This document shows positions 9,284-18,033 of a DNA stretch of 64,000 bases, piece after piece. The stretch's first letter is position 1. Each line of letters opens with the position of its first letter. The stretch is from Ascidiimonas meishanensis. GTDB lineage: Bacteria; Bacteroidota; Bacteroidia; Flavobacteriales; Flavobacteriaceae. Where the stretch lies: NCBI RefSeq assembly GCF_037782385.1, contig NZ_JBBEXD010000001.1, forward strand, positions 248,001-312,000. The letters run 5' to 3'. Made by a program: the position numbers and the translations under genes. Under the pieces are notes generated by a model. The model saw only the letters and a list, made by a program, of their open reading frames with translations, was not told where the DNA came from and did no database searches.

Positions 9284-10231
9284 ATGTTAGCAAGAGTAGC
9301 CAATAATCTTTTTTGGATGGGGCGTTATATAGAACGTGCAGAGCATATTGCAAGATATATGAATGTAAATTATTTTAATTCATTAGACGCTCCTAACGAT
9401 CTATCTCAATCGAGACAATTTGTTTTAAGGTCGATGCTTTTTATGACTGGTGAACCAGTTCACGATGATACGGTTATATTAAAAGAAAATAAAGTCCTAT
9501 ACGATATTGCATTAAATAAAGAAAAACCTTTTTCCATCATTAATTGTGTGAAAAATGCCAGAGAAAATGCAAAGAGTGCCAGAGATTTAATCTCAACAGA
9601 ATTGTATGAAGCTTTAAATAAGTTTTATCACTATGTTATTGAGTATCCTGAAGATTTTTTCCTTAAAAACGGATTGTTTGAATTTACTGTTTCAATCACA
9701 GAATCTACAGACATCTTAAGAGGTAAAATAAGAGGTACATTACTTCATGATCAAGTGTATGCAATTATTATGATGGGAATTAATATTGAAAGAGCAACTC
9801 AAATCATTAGAATAATTAATACAAAATTCAATGATGCTGCTGCCTGTGTAAATCATTATGACAATACCATTAGTGACAGTCATGAATGGAGTACTCTTTT
9901 AAAATGTGCAGAATCTTATGATATGATGCGAAGGTATTATAAAAAAGCCCCTACAAATATCACCACATTAGAGTTTTTAATTCTAAATCCAGATTGCCCA
10001 AGATCTGTAATGAATAGTCTGAATCAGGTTTTTAGGCATATCCAAGTAATTAATAAAGACAAGCACTTTTCTAAAAACTCCGCAGCTTTTTACATTGGAA
10101 AGGTTAGGGCGCAATATAAATACATGTTAATTCAAGAAATTGAGGAGAATCCACAGGTGTTTATTGAAAGTATTTTGTCCTCTTTAACAAAGATTGGAGA
10201 AAAAATTGAAGGGGAGTACTTTACCTACTAA
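9284..10231 (+). CDS. Alpha-E domain protein (DUF403)
   Basis: 315 residues, almost entirely helical, beginning with the diagnostic LARVANNLFWMGRYIERAEHIARY. Later conserved parts include RENAKSARDLIS and the AIIMMGINIERATQI helix. The family occurs almost only next to circularly permuted ATP-grasp and transglutaminase-like genes, as here, and has no known activity of its own. A scaffold or substrate-handling partner of the ATP-grasp enzyme is the usual inference. It is the second gene of the operon, 9 bp after the ATP-grasp stop and 35 bp before the transglutaminase gene. Confidence 0.9.
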   Translation: MLARVANNLFWMGRYIERAEHIARYMNVNYFNSLDAPNDLSQSRQFVLRSMLFMTGEPVHDDTVILKENKVLYDIALNKEKPFSIINCVKNARENAKSARDLISTELYEALNKFYHYVIEYPEDFFLKNGLFEFTVSITESTDILRGKIRGTLLHDQVYAIIMMGINIERATQIIRIINTKFNDAAACVNHYDNTISDSHEWSTLLKCAESYDMMRRYYKKAPTNITTLEFLILNPDCPRSVMNSLNQVFRHIQVINKDKHFSKNSAAFYIGKVRAQYKYMLIQEIEENPQVFIESILSSLTKIGEKIEGEYFTY

Positions 10232-10266
10232 AAAGTAACTTACTTTTATATTTATCAAAGCCAATC

Positions 10267-11118
10267 ATGTTGCACATCTATAATATATCGTATAAAACGG
10301 TAAACCACTATGAACTTGGAACCAAAGGAGCTATATGGCAATTTCTTGTTTTACCTGAAACAAATAGTACTCAAAACATTCAGTCGGCAAAGTTTTCTAA
10401 TTCAGAGAATGAAACCGTTGAGCAATCCATTAATGGATATGGATTTTCTACCTATAAAATTCAATCCAAAAAGCTAATTTCTGAAATTTCATTTTCTGGA
10501 ACTTTTGTGTTGACCAAACAACAAGTAAATCCAATTAAAGAGTTGGTAACCAGTAATAGTAAGGAAACCTTTGAGTGCCTGCAAAGGCTGGATTTTAAAA
10601 CGGACTTTGAACCTTTTTTGAGAGAAACCCCTCTTACTTATTTACCCGATGACAATCGTGATTATTTTACTTTAAATGAGTCTATAAGTATCTTTCAAAA
10701 TTTACAACAGCTTAATGAAAAAGTATTCAAGACTATTCACTTCAAAACAAATATTACAAATGTTAACACCTCAGTTTCAGATGTCCTCAAAATAAAGGCA
10801 GGTGTTTGTCAAGATTTCACTCACTTATTTTGTGCAGTTGCGCGAAAAAATGGCATTCCCTCTAGATATATTTCGGGATACTTACATCAAGGGAAAGGCT
10901 ATTTTGGTGATTCTCAAATGCATGCGTGGGCTGAAGCTTATATTCCTCATATGGGATGGGTAGGGTTTGATCCTACAAATAACATACTAGCAGACCACAA
11001 TCATATTAAAGTTTGCCATGGCAAAGATTATAACGATTGTTCACCTTTGAAAGGCATTGTTTTTAGTTCCGGAACTAACGACACCAAATATCAGGTATCT
11101 GTGCATTCAGATCAGTAA
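10267..11118 (+). CDS. Transglutaminase-like cysteine peptidase/amidase
   Basis: 283 residues. An N-terminal all-beta region (about 1-95) precedes a transglutaminase core. The triad is visible: Cys181 in GVCQDFTHLF, His219 in SQMHAWAEAY, and Asp235 in GFDPTNN. Such proteins cleave or transfer amide bonds. It is the third gene of the ATP-grasp/alpha-E operon, where it may hydrolyse or trim the product of the ligase. No signal peptide, so it acts in the cytoplasm. The C-terminal end SPLKGIVFSSG is normal for the family. Confidence 0.9.
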   Translation: MLHIYNISYKTVNHYELGTKGAIWQFLVLPETNSTQNIQSAKFSNSENETVEQSINGYGFSTYKIQSKKLISEISFSGTFVLTKQQVNPIKELVTSNSKETFECLQRLDFKTDFEPFLRETPLTYLPDDNRDYFTLNESISIFQNLQQLNEKVFKTIHFKTNITNVNTSVSDVLKIKAGVCQDFTHLFCAVARKNGIPSRYISGYLHQGKGYFGDSQMHAWAEAYIPHMGWVGFDPTNNILADHNHIKVCHGKDYNDCSPLKGIVFSSGTNDTKYQVSVHSDQ

Positions 11119-11173
11119 AAATTTGATTTAATGAGTGGAGTATGGATTGTTTATAAACTTGTTAAGCTATGAT

Positions 11174-11626
11174 TTAGTCTATTTTCTTAACATTAACGGC
11201 ATTCATACCTTTCATTCCTCTTTCAAGATCGAAAGTAACTTTGTCATTTTCGGCTACTGGCTGAAGTAATCCATTCACATGCACAAAATACTTTTCTCCA
11301 GACATGTTTTCTCTAATGAACCCATATCCTTTAGAATCATTAAAGAAGGCAATTTTTCCTTCCCTAATTAAAGGTTCTTCATCTCGGTCTTCTTTTTTTG
11401 GAATTCCAATTACGATATCTTCTGCTTCAATAGCTACTTTATTAGCAGGATCTGGTGGGGTATCTGTTAAATGCCCGTTCTCATCAACATAGACAAGCAT
11501 ATTCTCCAATCCACCACCCTTAGAGTTGGCACGTCTTTCTTCTTTGCGCTTTGATTTTAATTCACGCTTTTTTATTCTTTTTTTCTCTTTTTCCTTTTTA
11601 CTGTAGCTCTCTTGAGATCTCGCCAT
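11174..11626 (-). CDS. Cold-shock domain protein with basic N-terminal extension
   Basis: 150 residues. Residues about 88-150 are a cold-shock domain with both nucleic-acid binding motifs, GKIAFFNDSKGYGFIR (RNP1-like) and KYFVHVNGL (RNP2-like). The first 35 residues are a dense Lys/Arg coil, and the linker holds an acidic, proline-containing stretch. Family members bind single-stranded RNA or DNA as RNA chaperones. This longer layout is common in Flavobacteria. It is convergent with the transglutaminase gene. Confidence 0.9.
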   Translation of the reverse strand: MARSQESYSKKEKEKKRIKKRELKSKRKEERRANSKGGGLENMLVYVDENGHLTDTPPDPANKVAIEAEDIVIGIPKKEDRDEEPLIREGKIAFFNDSKGYGFIRENMSGEKYFVHVNGLLQPVAENDKVTFDLERGMKGMNAVNVKKID

Positions 11627-11841
11627 TAACTGTTTTGATTTTAATTTTTATAATAGATTACCTGTTATATTAAGCATTTTTTTTATAGATACACCAGACA
11701 TTATTTTGCTCTCTCTGAGTTTATCGCTTGGAGAAATAAAAAATGCGATTTAGAACTTTATGAATATAGTGCTTTTTGTACAACACTACAAAGGTACAAT
11801 AATTCTGTAAAAACTTCTTATTGATTATAGAATAATTCTAT

Positions 11842-12498
11842 TTACTCTTTAACTACAATTAGTGTTGCTTTTACTCCTGTGGTAAGATTCCATTGATTAG
11901 CCGAAATAAGCTTTCCAGTATCATCATAAACCTTAAACTCTGCGGTATTAGGGCCGGAGCTTCCTTGATTTAATGCTTCAAAATCAATTTTATTAAATCC
12001 TTCTTCCAAAATAATGTCAAAACCTGTATAATCGTAATTAAGCGTTATTTCATATTGAACTATTTGGTCATTATGATATACCATTACTTTATCTCCATCT
12101 ACAAATTCATGATCTCGACAAATAATTTTTACATAATTACTTTTGGTTTTAAAATCTCCTAGATATTGCGGACTAGCGTAGGATTCTTTTACTTCCTTGT
12201 CTTTTTGCCATTCTTTAGCATAAATCTCTCCTGGATCTCTTAAATCTTGTCCTGCTGTGATGTCTACCTTTTTGCTTCTTGGCTTTACACTAATTGAATC
12301 TCCAAAATATTTCTTAATTCGTTCTCTGGTATCATCTTTATTGAGTATGTCAAACCCTATTGGTTTATTGATGGATTTTTTGTTAGTACCCATTTCTAAG
12401 GGCCTTCTTCCCCCATCTTGCCCTATCGTATTATTTGTTCCTGCAATAAGCACAAAAACAAATATGTTGAAGTAGCATAAAAACTTAAAATTTATCAT
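11842..12498 (-). CDS. Secreted protein of unknown function
   Basis: 218 residues with an N-terminal hydrophobic signal sequence (FLCYFNIFVFVLIAG) and likely cleavage near TIGQ-D. The mature part has a charged linker and a C-terminal beta-rich half (YVKIICRDHEFVDGDKVMVYHND, then DFEALNQGSSGPNTAEFKVYDD) that looks like an immunoglobulin-like or lectin-like sandwich, but I do not recognise a named family. It probably works in the periplasm or at the cell surface. A good promoter lies just upstream (12517-12544). Confidence 0.7.
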   Translation of the reverse strand: MINFKFLCYFNIFVFVLIAGTNNTIGQDGGRRPLEMGTNKKSINKPIGFDILNKDDTRERIKKYFGDSISVKPRSKKVDITAGQDLRDPGEIYAKEWQKDKEVKESYASPQYLGDFKTKSNYVKIICRDHEFVDGDKVMVYHNDQIVQYEITLNYDYTGFDIILEEGFNKIDFEALNQGSSGPNTAEFKVYDDTGKLISANQWNLTTGVKATLIVVKE

Positions 12499-12516
12499 TT
12501 AATCCTGTAAGTTTCT

Positions 12517-12544
12517 CAAATATATACAATAGAAGTCAAGACAA
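12517..12544 (-). promoter_or_regulatory. Bacteroidetes-type promoter of the secreted-protein gene
   Basis: On the minus strand a TTG (12544-12542), 17 bp, then TATATTTG (12524-12517), an exact match to TAnnTTTG. The start codon is at 12498, leaving a short leader of about 10 nt. Confidence 0.5.
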
Positions 12545-12574
12545 TTGCGAATGATTTGTTAAATCGTAAAAGCA

Positions 12575-12629
12575 AAAGCACACTCTTCATTAATTGACCA
12601 AATTGCGTGCCAGAATGAAAGTGTGCTTT
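12575..12629 (-). terminator. Rho-independent terminator, long stem
   Basis: Arms 12575-12591 and 12614-12629 pair over 16 bases with a single bulged C; the loop is 22 nt. Read on the minus strand the stem is followed by TTTTGCTTTTACG. It lies 17 bp beyond the stop of the CarboxypepD_reg-like gene, which it should terminate. Confidence 0.6.
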
Positions 12630-12645
12630 AGAAAGTTTTACTATT

Positions 12646-13959
12646 CTATTTTGAACGTTGCTCTTTTCGCATCTTTCTTTTTATTTTATTAATGGCAGAT
12701 TCTATAGATTTTTCTGGTTCAATCACGTTGTACTCGCCCCAAAATTGTGGGTCTGAAAAACCTGAAGCTTCATCCGCTAAAACCACAGAAGGTCGTAGTC
12801 TTTCTTTTCCTGAGATCGTCTTTTTTTCAAGGTTAACCGCCCAGTCTGTAACCGCCATTTCACTATTTAAGGTATAGTTAGAATTGAATAGTTTATTTTT
12901 CCAATTTACTTTAAAGCCCAATTGTAAATTACTATACCCGTAGTACCACTTTCCATTCTTTTCTCTGTAATCTACTCGATACGCCGCTTCAGTAGGCATC
13001 ACTTTTACATTTGTAGGCTTTCTTTTAACAAACCAACGACTAACTTCCGCTTTATTTTCAAGATTTAATTTATACACCGCACTCATTAAAGCAAGTGTTT
13101 TTGCATTTATGTAGAGTTTTCCATAATATCTTGGCTCGGTAACATCTTTTCTTTGGTTAAATTTAATCACATATACCGGTTGGTTATTCACACGTGTAGA
13201 TCTTTCAAAACTAAAGACATAATCGTTTAAAAGTTCTTCAGTAAAAATATACTCTGGATATTTCATTACATCTAAATAAAGAGCTGAGAAAGGACCTCCC
13301 TGTAATTTCAGTGCTATGGTATCCAATTTTGAATAATCTGTACTTTTACGAGATTTATAAAGACTCACTTGATCACTTCGGGAGGAAGGATAAGGTTGTT
13401 TGTAAATGTTTACAACAGCCTCCGACAGAGACACGTTTCTTCTTCTTTTCTTTATGGTTTCTCTGTAAAAAGCAGTCATTACCAAAGCATCATCAAAGTA
13501 ATTATCTTTACGTTTGTCAATGACTTCACGTACCAGTGCCTCTGCATCTTTCGGAATTTGAATATTGACTTCTCCAAGCATTATTGCTGCAGGAGTTAAC
13601 TGTATTTTGTTTCCCTTTTCTTTAAGCTCTGAAAGTTGAATTACTTCATCTTGGTAGCCTAAAAAAGAAATAACTACTTGGGTTGCTTTTTGGTTTTTAG
13701 GAATTTTAAGTAAAAATTCTCCTTCGGTATTAGTAATAGAACTAATGTTGGTTCCTGTAACACGCAGTACAGCAAAAACCAAGGGATCTCCAGAATTTGA
13801 ATCGGTTATAGAACCTGCGTATTGTTTAAATTCAGTAAGTTCTAATTGTTGTTCAAATTCAGCTGCATTTACAATTAAATTTCCTGTGGCGAAAAGCAAC
13901 AAGAAACTAAGGATGCTAATGAAAGTCCTTTTTCTGTTTTTAGATTGATTCGTTTTCAT
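12646..13959 (-). CDS. CarboxypepD_reg-like domain outer-membrane-associated protein
   Basis: 437 residues. A signal peptide (FISILSFLLLFATGNLIVNA) is followed by a CarboxypepD_reg-like beta-sandwich at about 46-125 (AGSITDSNSGDPLVFAVLRVTGT, then TNTEGEFLLKIP and VISFLGYQ). This domain also starts TonB-dependent receptors. The remaining 300 residues are beta-rich without a plug or barrel, as in many Bacteroidetes periplasmic proteins with DUF5686-like regions. The substrate or partner is unknown. It is monocistronic, with a terminator at 12575-12629. Confidence 0.8.
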   Translation of the reverse strand: MKTNQSKNRKRTFISILSFLLLFATGNLIVNAAEFEQQLELTEFKQYAGSITDSNSGDPLVFAVLRVTGTNISSITNTEGEFLLKIPKNQKATQVVISFLGYQDEVIQLSELKEKGNKIQLTPAAIMLGEVNIQIPKDAEALVREVIDKRKDNYFDDALVMTAFYRETIKKRRRNVSLSEAVVNIYKQPYPSSRSDQVSLYKSRKSTDYSKLDTIALKLQGGPFSALYLDVMKYPEYIFTEELLNDYVFSFERSTRVNNQPVYVIKFNQRKDVTEPRYYGKLYINAKTLALMSAVYKLNLENKAEVSRWFVKRKPTNVKVMPTEAAYRVDYREKNGKWYYGYSNLQLGFKVNWKNKLFNSNYTLNSEMAVTDWAVNLEKKTISGKERLRPSVVLADEASGFSDPQFWGEYNVIEPEKSIESAINKIKRKMRKEQRSK

Positions 13960-14065
13960 CTCTTTATATCTATTTCCACTTCTTAAAATACGAAATTTTT
14001 GGACATAAAGGGACTTCCAAAAAGTTAAAAAGTCTTAAAACACTATGGTGGGTTTAAATTGTATG

Positions 14066-14674
14066 TTATTTAAATATAGATTGATACAAAGATTGGTAAG
14101 CAGTCATGGTATCTATATCTGCAGTTGGGGCATTAGCCTTAATACAAGCTGCATTGCCTTTAAGAGAATTCAATAAGGCTTTGGCTCCTATTTTACTATT
14201 TAATTTTGTTAAAGCTTCAAAAACAGAAATATCAAACACTGCTGGTACTCCTAGGCTTTGGTTATAACAAGTGGCCATAGCAATTTTATCACTCGTAGAG
14301 AGTGAATGTATCAATTGCCTATAAAATTTAGCAAGAAGTAATGGTTGATCACAAAGTGTAATTAACAGCCGTGAATACGATTTTTTGGATTTTTGGATTT
14401 TTTGTACTCCTATGGCAATAGAAACTCCCATACCCATTTCCCATTGTTCATTCGTAACAATACGAATATTCTTTTGGATTAATGTTTCTTGAATTTCCTT
14501 TTTATAGGCACCTAAAACTACGTAAATATCTTCTATACCAGCTAGTTTACCTTGTTCAATGGTATGGCCCAACAAGGTTGTATTATTCCATGGCAATAAT
14601 TGTTTAGGTTGCCCCATTCTTGAAGAGTTTCCAGCAGCAAGAATTAACATGGCTGTTTTGGTCTTTGCTAACAT
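14066..14674 (-). CDS. MocA-like nucleotidyltransferase
   Basis: 202 residues. It starts with the NTP-transferase loop LILAAGNSSRMGQPKQLLPW at about 11-30, then GIEDIYVVLGAY and LLITLCDQPLL, where the Asp binds metal. The family includes MocA, which adds CMP to molybdopterin for molybdo-hydroxylases, and this matches the hydroxylase genes of the same operon. It is the last gene of the eleven-gene molybdenum operon and overlaps xdhC by 7 bp. CMP versus GMP specificity cannot be proved from sequence alone. Confidence 0.85.
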   Translation of the reverse strand: MLAKTKTAMLILAAGNSSRMGQPKQLLPWNNTTLLGHTIEQGKLAGIEDIYVVLGAYKKEIQETLIQKNIRIVTNEQWEMGMGVSIAIGVQKIQKSKKSYSRLLITLCDQPLLLAKFYRQLIHSLSTSDKIAMATCYNQSLGVPAVFDISVFEALTKLNSKIGAKALLNSLKGNAACIKANAPTADIDTMTAYQSLYQSIFK

Positions 14675-15702
14675 CTAATATCCTTATGAATAGGTCCTTT
14701 TTTGTTTTTTAGAGATTCTACTGGAAGCACTCTTCTTACTACAGAAAGCATTTCTGCTAAAATGGAAACTGCAATTTCCTGTGGTGTTTCAGCACCCAAA
14801 TGGAGACCTGCGGGTCCATAAATTTGATCAAAAAAAGTAGTTTTTTCTTCAGGATATTGTTCTATAAAATGGTCTAGTAACTTCTCCCTCCGAGCCGAAG
14901 GCCCCAAAAGGCCCATATAACATGGAGCTACGTCTTTTAGCTTATATAAATACTTGAGATCACTTACAAAGCTATGTGTCATTAAAACTACAGCGGTTTG
15001 TTGATCTATTATAGAAGCTTTAAATGTTGTTGCATCTGTATTAACCAATTTAGAAGCTCCTGGGAAATTTAGCAGGGTTCTTGGGTCTTGTTCTGAAGCA
15101 ATCACCCAAACTTCCCATCCCATAAGGGAAGCCATTGAACATAGCTGCACAGCATCGTGCTCTGCTCCTATAATAACCAACCTTAACAATGGCTTAAAAA
15201 CTTGTGAAAAAGTTTTATCATTAGTTAGGTCTGGATTAAAATGGATAGGAGCTACAGGGAAAATACCTGATTCATCAAATTTAAATTGAGTATATCCCTC
15301 TCCTTTTTCAGAAAGATTTAAATTGTAATAAATCTGTAAGCTAAAAGCTTTTCTGTTTTTTAGGAAGTCATCAAAACAAGCTAAAAATCTATCAGAAGGC
15401 TCAAATGGTTCTAAAAGAATATACAAGATTCCTTCACATCCTAAACGATATCTACCATCATACGTCATTATCACCGATTTTCCCGTAGAAAATACATGTG
15501 TAGTTTGTCTTATAATCTCTTTTTCTACACATCCACCACTCACGGCTCCAGTAACCGTGCCCTTCTCTGTAATTAACATTCTAACGCCCGGTCTTCTATA
15601 GGATGAACCTTTTAAATCTACTACCGTTGCTAAAACAGTTTTTGTTTTAGTCTCCTTAGCTATTTTATAGCTTTTAATGATCTTAAGAAGCTCATGAGTC
15701 AT
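14668..15702 (-). CDS. xdhC: XdhC/CoxI family molybdo-enzyme maturation protein
   Basis: 344 residues with the two family domains: the N-terminal XdhC_CoxI part (ATVVDLKGSSYRRPGVRM, then GAVSGGCVEKEI) and a C-terminal Rossmann domain (LVIIGAEHDAVQLCSMASLMGWEV, later GLLGPSARREKLLDHF). XdhC binds the mature molybdenum cofactor, helps sulfurate it and inserts it into hydroxylases. It overlaps moeA by 11 bp and the MocA-like gene by 7 bp, so translation is coupled. Its presence supports a sulfurated, xanthine-oxidase-type cofactor in the enzyme of this operon. Confidence 0.93.
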   Translation of the reverse strand: MTHELLKIIKSYKIAKETKTKTVLATVVDLKGSSYRRPGVRMLITEKGTVTGAVSGGCVEKEIIRQTTHVFSTGKSVIMTYDGRYRLGCEGILYILLEPFEPSDRFLACFDDFLKNRKAFSLQIYYNLNLSEKGEGYTQFKFDESGIFPVAPIHFNPDLTNDKTFSQVFKPLLRLVIIGAEHDAVQLCSMASLMGWEVWVIASEQDPRTLLNFPGASKLVNTDATTFKASIIDQQTAVVLMTHSFVSDLKYLYKLKDVAPCYMGLLGPSARREKLLDHFIEQYPEEKTTFFDQIYGPAGLHLGAETPQEIAVSILAEMLSVVRRVLPVESLKNKKGPIHKDIRC

Positions 15703-16906
15703 ACAAATTGCTTAAAAATTTGGTGGAAATAAAGGGTACTACCGTTTCTTTAGGGTATCCATCAGTTTTTGCATCTAATCTCACAAATCCATCTGTATGT
15801 GTTAGGCTTGTTAAATCTCCTGAACCATTTTGATAAACTTGTTCAGCAAAAATTTTTCCAGAAGTAATTCTGAGTTTAACAGGCACATATCGGGTTAGTG
15901 TTGAATGGGCATTGATCTTTTCTGCTAGAATTACGTTGTTTTCATTTATAGACAGGCCATAGCTTTTTTTTAACCAGGGTATAAAGTAAATGTGATAGTT
16001 TGCAAAGGTTGATACTGGGTTTCCTGGAAAAGAAAATATGGTCGTGTTGGAATTGGTATGTTTACCAAACCAAAATGGTTTCCCTGGTCTTTGTAAAACA
16101 CGATGAAAAACCTTCTTAACGCCACATGAAGTCATTGCATCTGGTAAAAAATCAAACTTACCTTTGGAAACACCTCCGCTAATGAGAAGTACATCATAGG
16201 TATCTAACGACTGTAACACAGCTTTTTCTATACTTATTTTATCATCCTTTAAATGAATGGTATCTGCGCTAATTTTTAGGGATTCCAGTGTAGCCTTTAG
16301 GCTTAAAGTATTTGATTTACGAATCTGATAAGGTTCAGGTTCTTCTTCTACCTCCACAAGCTCATTACCCGTAGAAATTACCGCTACTTTTGGCAATTTT
16401 TTAACCCATACTTCTGACTTTCCAACCGAAGCGAGTATTCCAATTTCTGAGGCTCCAATTAGTTTTGGGGATTTTATAACCAGTTCATTTTTTTTTAAAT
16501 CACTCCCTTTAAAATGAATATTTTGGCCTTTTTTTATCTGTGATGGTAAAACTACGTACCCTTCCTGGAATTCCAATTCTTCATACATAATCACTGAATC
16601 TCCATTATCTGGAACCACTGCACCTGTCATTATTTCAAAAGCACTTTTATAATCTGGAATGTTCTTGGTTGGGTTTCCTGCAGAAATAACGCCAGAAACC
16701 TTTAAAGAACTAAATCCTTCTTCAATAGATTGGTAATTGCATACAATACCATCTTTGGTGGCTCTATTAAATGGCGGAAAATCTCTATCTGCCAAAATAT
16801 CCTCCGCAAGAATACGATTGCAAGCATCCTTTAGAGCCACTTTTTCCCTAGTGAAAGAAGTAGAATTTGCTAATACTAAATTGTAAGCCTCTTGATATGT
16901 AATCAT
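15692..16906 (-). CDS. moeA: Molybdopterin molybdotransferase MoeA
   Basis: 404 residues, normal MoeA length. Recognisable parts are the N-terminal NRILAEDILADRDFPPFNRATKDGI, GAVVPDNGDSVIMYEE, and the MoCF domain with VISTGNELV, LISGGVSKGKFDFLPD and FSFPGNPVSTF. MoeA inserts molybdate into adenylated molybdopterin. The usual partner MogA/MoaB, which adenylates molybdopterin, is not encoded in this operon. The start overlaps nothing upstream: 36 bp separate it from the moeB stop. Confidence 0.95.
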   Translation of the reverse strand: MITYQEAYNLVLANSTSFTREKVALKDACNRILAEDILADRDFPPFNRATKDGIVCNYQSIEEGFSSLKVSGVISAGNPTKNIPDYKSAFEIMTGAVVPDNGDSVIMYEELEFQEGYVVLPSQIKKGQNIHFKGSDLKKNELVIKSPKLIGASEIGILASVGKSEVWVKKLPKVAVISTGNELVEVEEEPEPYQIRKSNTLSLKATLESLKISADTIHLKDDKISIEKAVLQSLDTYDVLLISGGVSKGKFDFLPDAMTSCGVKKVFHRVLQRPGKPFWFGKHTNSNTTIFSFPGNPVSTFANYHIYFIPWLKKSYGLSINENNVILAEKINAHSTLTRYVPVKLRITSGKIFAEQVYQNGSGDLTSLTHTDGFVRLDAKTDGYPKETVVPFISTKFLSNLYDS

Positions 16907-16942
16907 TTTAATAGTGGTTAACGTATTTTGTATAGCTGTTAG

Positions 16943-18025
16943 CTACAAATACATTATCTGTTCTTCTTTAAACTTCCTTATTCCCCCATCCACTTCAAAT
17001 ATTTCTAATTCTGGATTTAAATTACTTAATATTTTTAAAGCTTTTGCACTTCGTACGCCAGATTCGCATATTAGATATACGGATTGGTTACTATTTATTT
17101 CTTGAAACCGCGCTGTGATTTGATCAAGCGGAATATGAATACTTCCGGGAATTGCATAGTTTTTATACTCATCGGTATTTCGTACATCTACAAGCTGTAA
17201 AGAAGGTACGGAACCCATTAAGCTTTTTAATTCTTTAGTATCAATCACTTTATTTGTAGCGCTACAAATCAAATAATTAGAGCTTTTTGTAAGTTTTTGA
17301 ATTTTAAAATTTTCCAGATTCACTGGAATATTTATTTTTCTAATTTGCTGTTCCAAACCATCATAAATCATTAATTTACCCGAAAGAGATGTGCCAATTT
17401 CTGTAATCAACTTTACTACTTCCAATGCTTGAAAATTTCCGATAATTCCTGGGATTACTCCTAAAACCCCATTGGTATTGCAATCGGGAATTTCCTCGGC
17501 TGTTGGAATATTAGGAAACAAACAACGGTAGGTAGGACCACTTTTGTAATTAAAAACACTCAAATGCCCTTCAAAAGCGTGCAAAGCTCCATAAACAAAA
17601 GGCTTTTTTAGAATTACGCAGGCGTCATTAATTAAGTATCTGGTTTCAAAATTATCTGAACAATCCACAATTATATCAAAGCCTGATAGTATTGATAATG
17701 CATTTATGTGATTTAAAAAAGTATGATACGTTTTAAAACTAATCTCACTATTTAAAGCTTTCAATTTTTTAAGGGCAACTTTGAGTTTAGCACTTTTATT
17801 GATCGCTTCTTTTTCCGTATAAATTACTTGCCTTTGCAAATTAGTCAAGGAAACAGTATCGTTTTCAACGATCCCTAAAGTTCCTATTCCCATTCCGCAT
17901 AGATATTGTAATACGGGTACTCCTAATCCTCCTGCTCCTATCACTAATACACTCGCTTTTTTTAGGAGTAGTTGTTTTTCTACTCCAAAACCTTTTAGCT
18001 GTGTCTGCCTTATATACCTATACAT
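16943..18025 (-). CDS. moeB: MoeB/ThiF-type adenylyltransferase fused to a rhodanese domain
   Basis: 360 residues. Residues 1-245 are an E1-like domain with the nucleotide loop VLVIGAGGLGVPVLQYL, the Arg of LQRQVIYTE, and DCSDNFETRYLINDAC. Residues about 265-360 are a rhodanese with active Cys in ICESGVRSAKAL. MoeB activates the C-terminal Gly of MoaD as an acyl-adenylate, and the rhodanese can supply sulfur. Odd: of the four Zn-binding cysteines of classical MoeB only one remains (TYRCLF replaces CxxC, and the later CxxC is absent), so the structural zinc is probably lost. Confidence 0.92.
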   Translation of the reverse strand: MYRYIRQTQLKGFGVEKQLLLKKASVLVIGAGGLGVPVLQYLCGMGIGTLGIVENDTVSLTNLQRQVIYTEKEAINKSAKLKVALKKLKALNSEISFKTYHTFLNHINALSILSGFDIIVDCSDNFETRYLINDACVILKKPFVYGALHAFEGHLSVFNYKSGPTYRCLFPNIPTAEEIPDCNTNGVLGVIPGIIGNFQALEVVKLITEIGTSLSGKLMIYDGLEQQIRKINIPVNLENFKIQKLTKSSNYLICSATNKVIDTKELKSLMGSVPSLQLVDVRNTDEYKNYAIPGSIHIPLDQITARFQEINSNQSVYLICESGVRSAKALKILSNLNPELEIFEVDGGIRKFKEEQIMYL

Positions 18026-18033
18026 GCTGTTCT

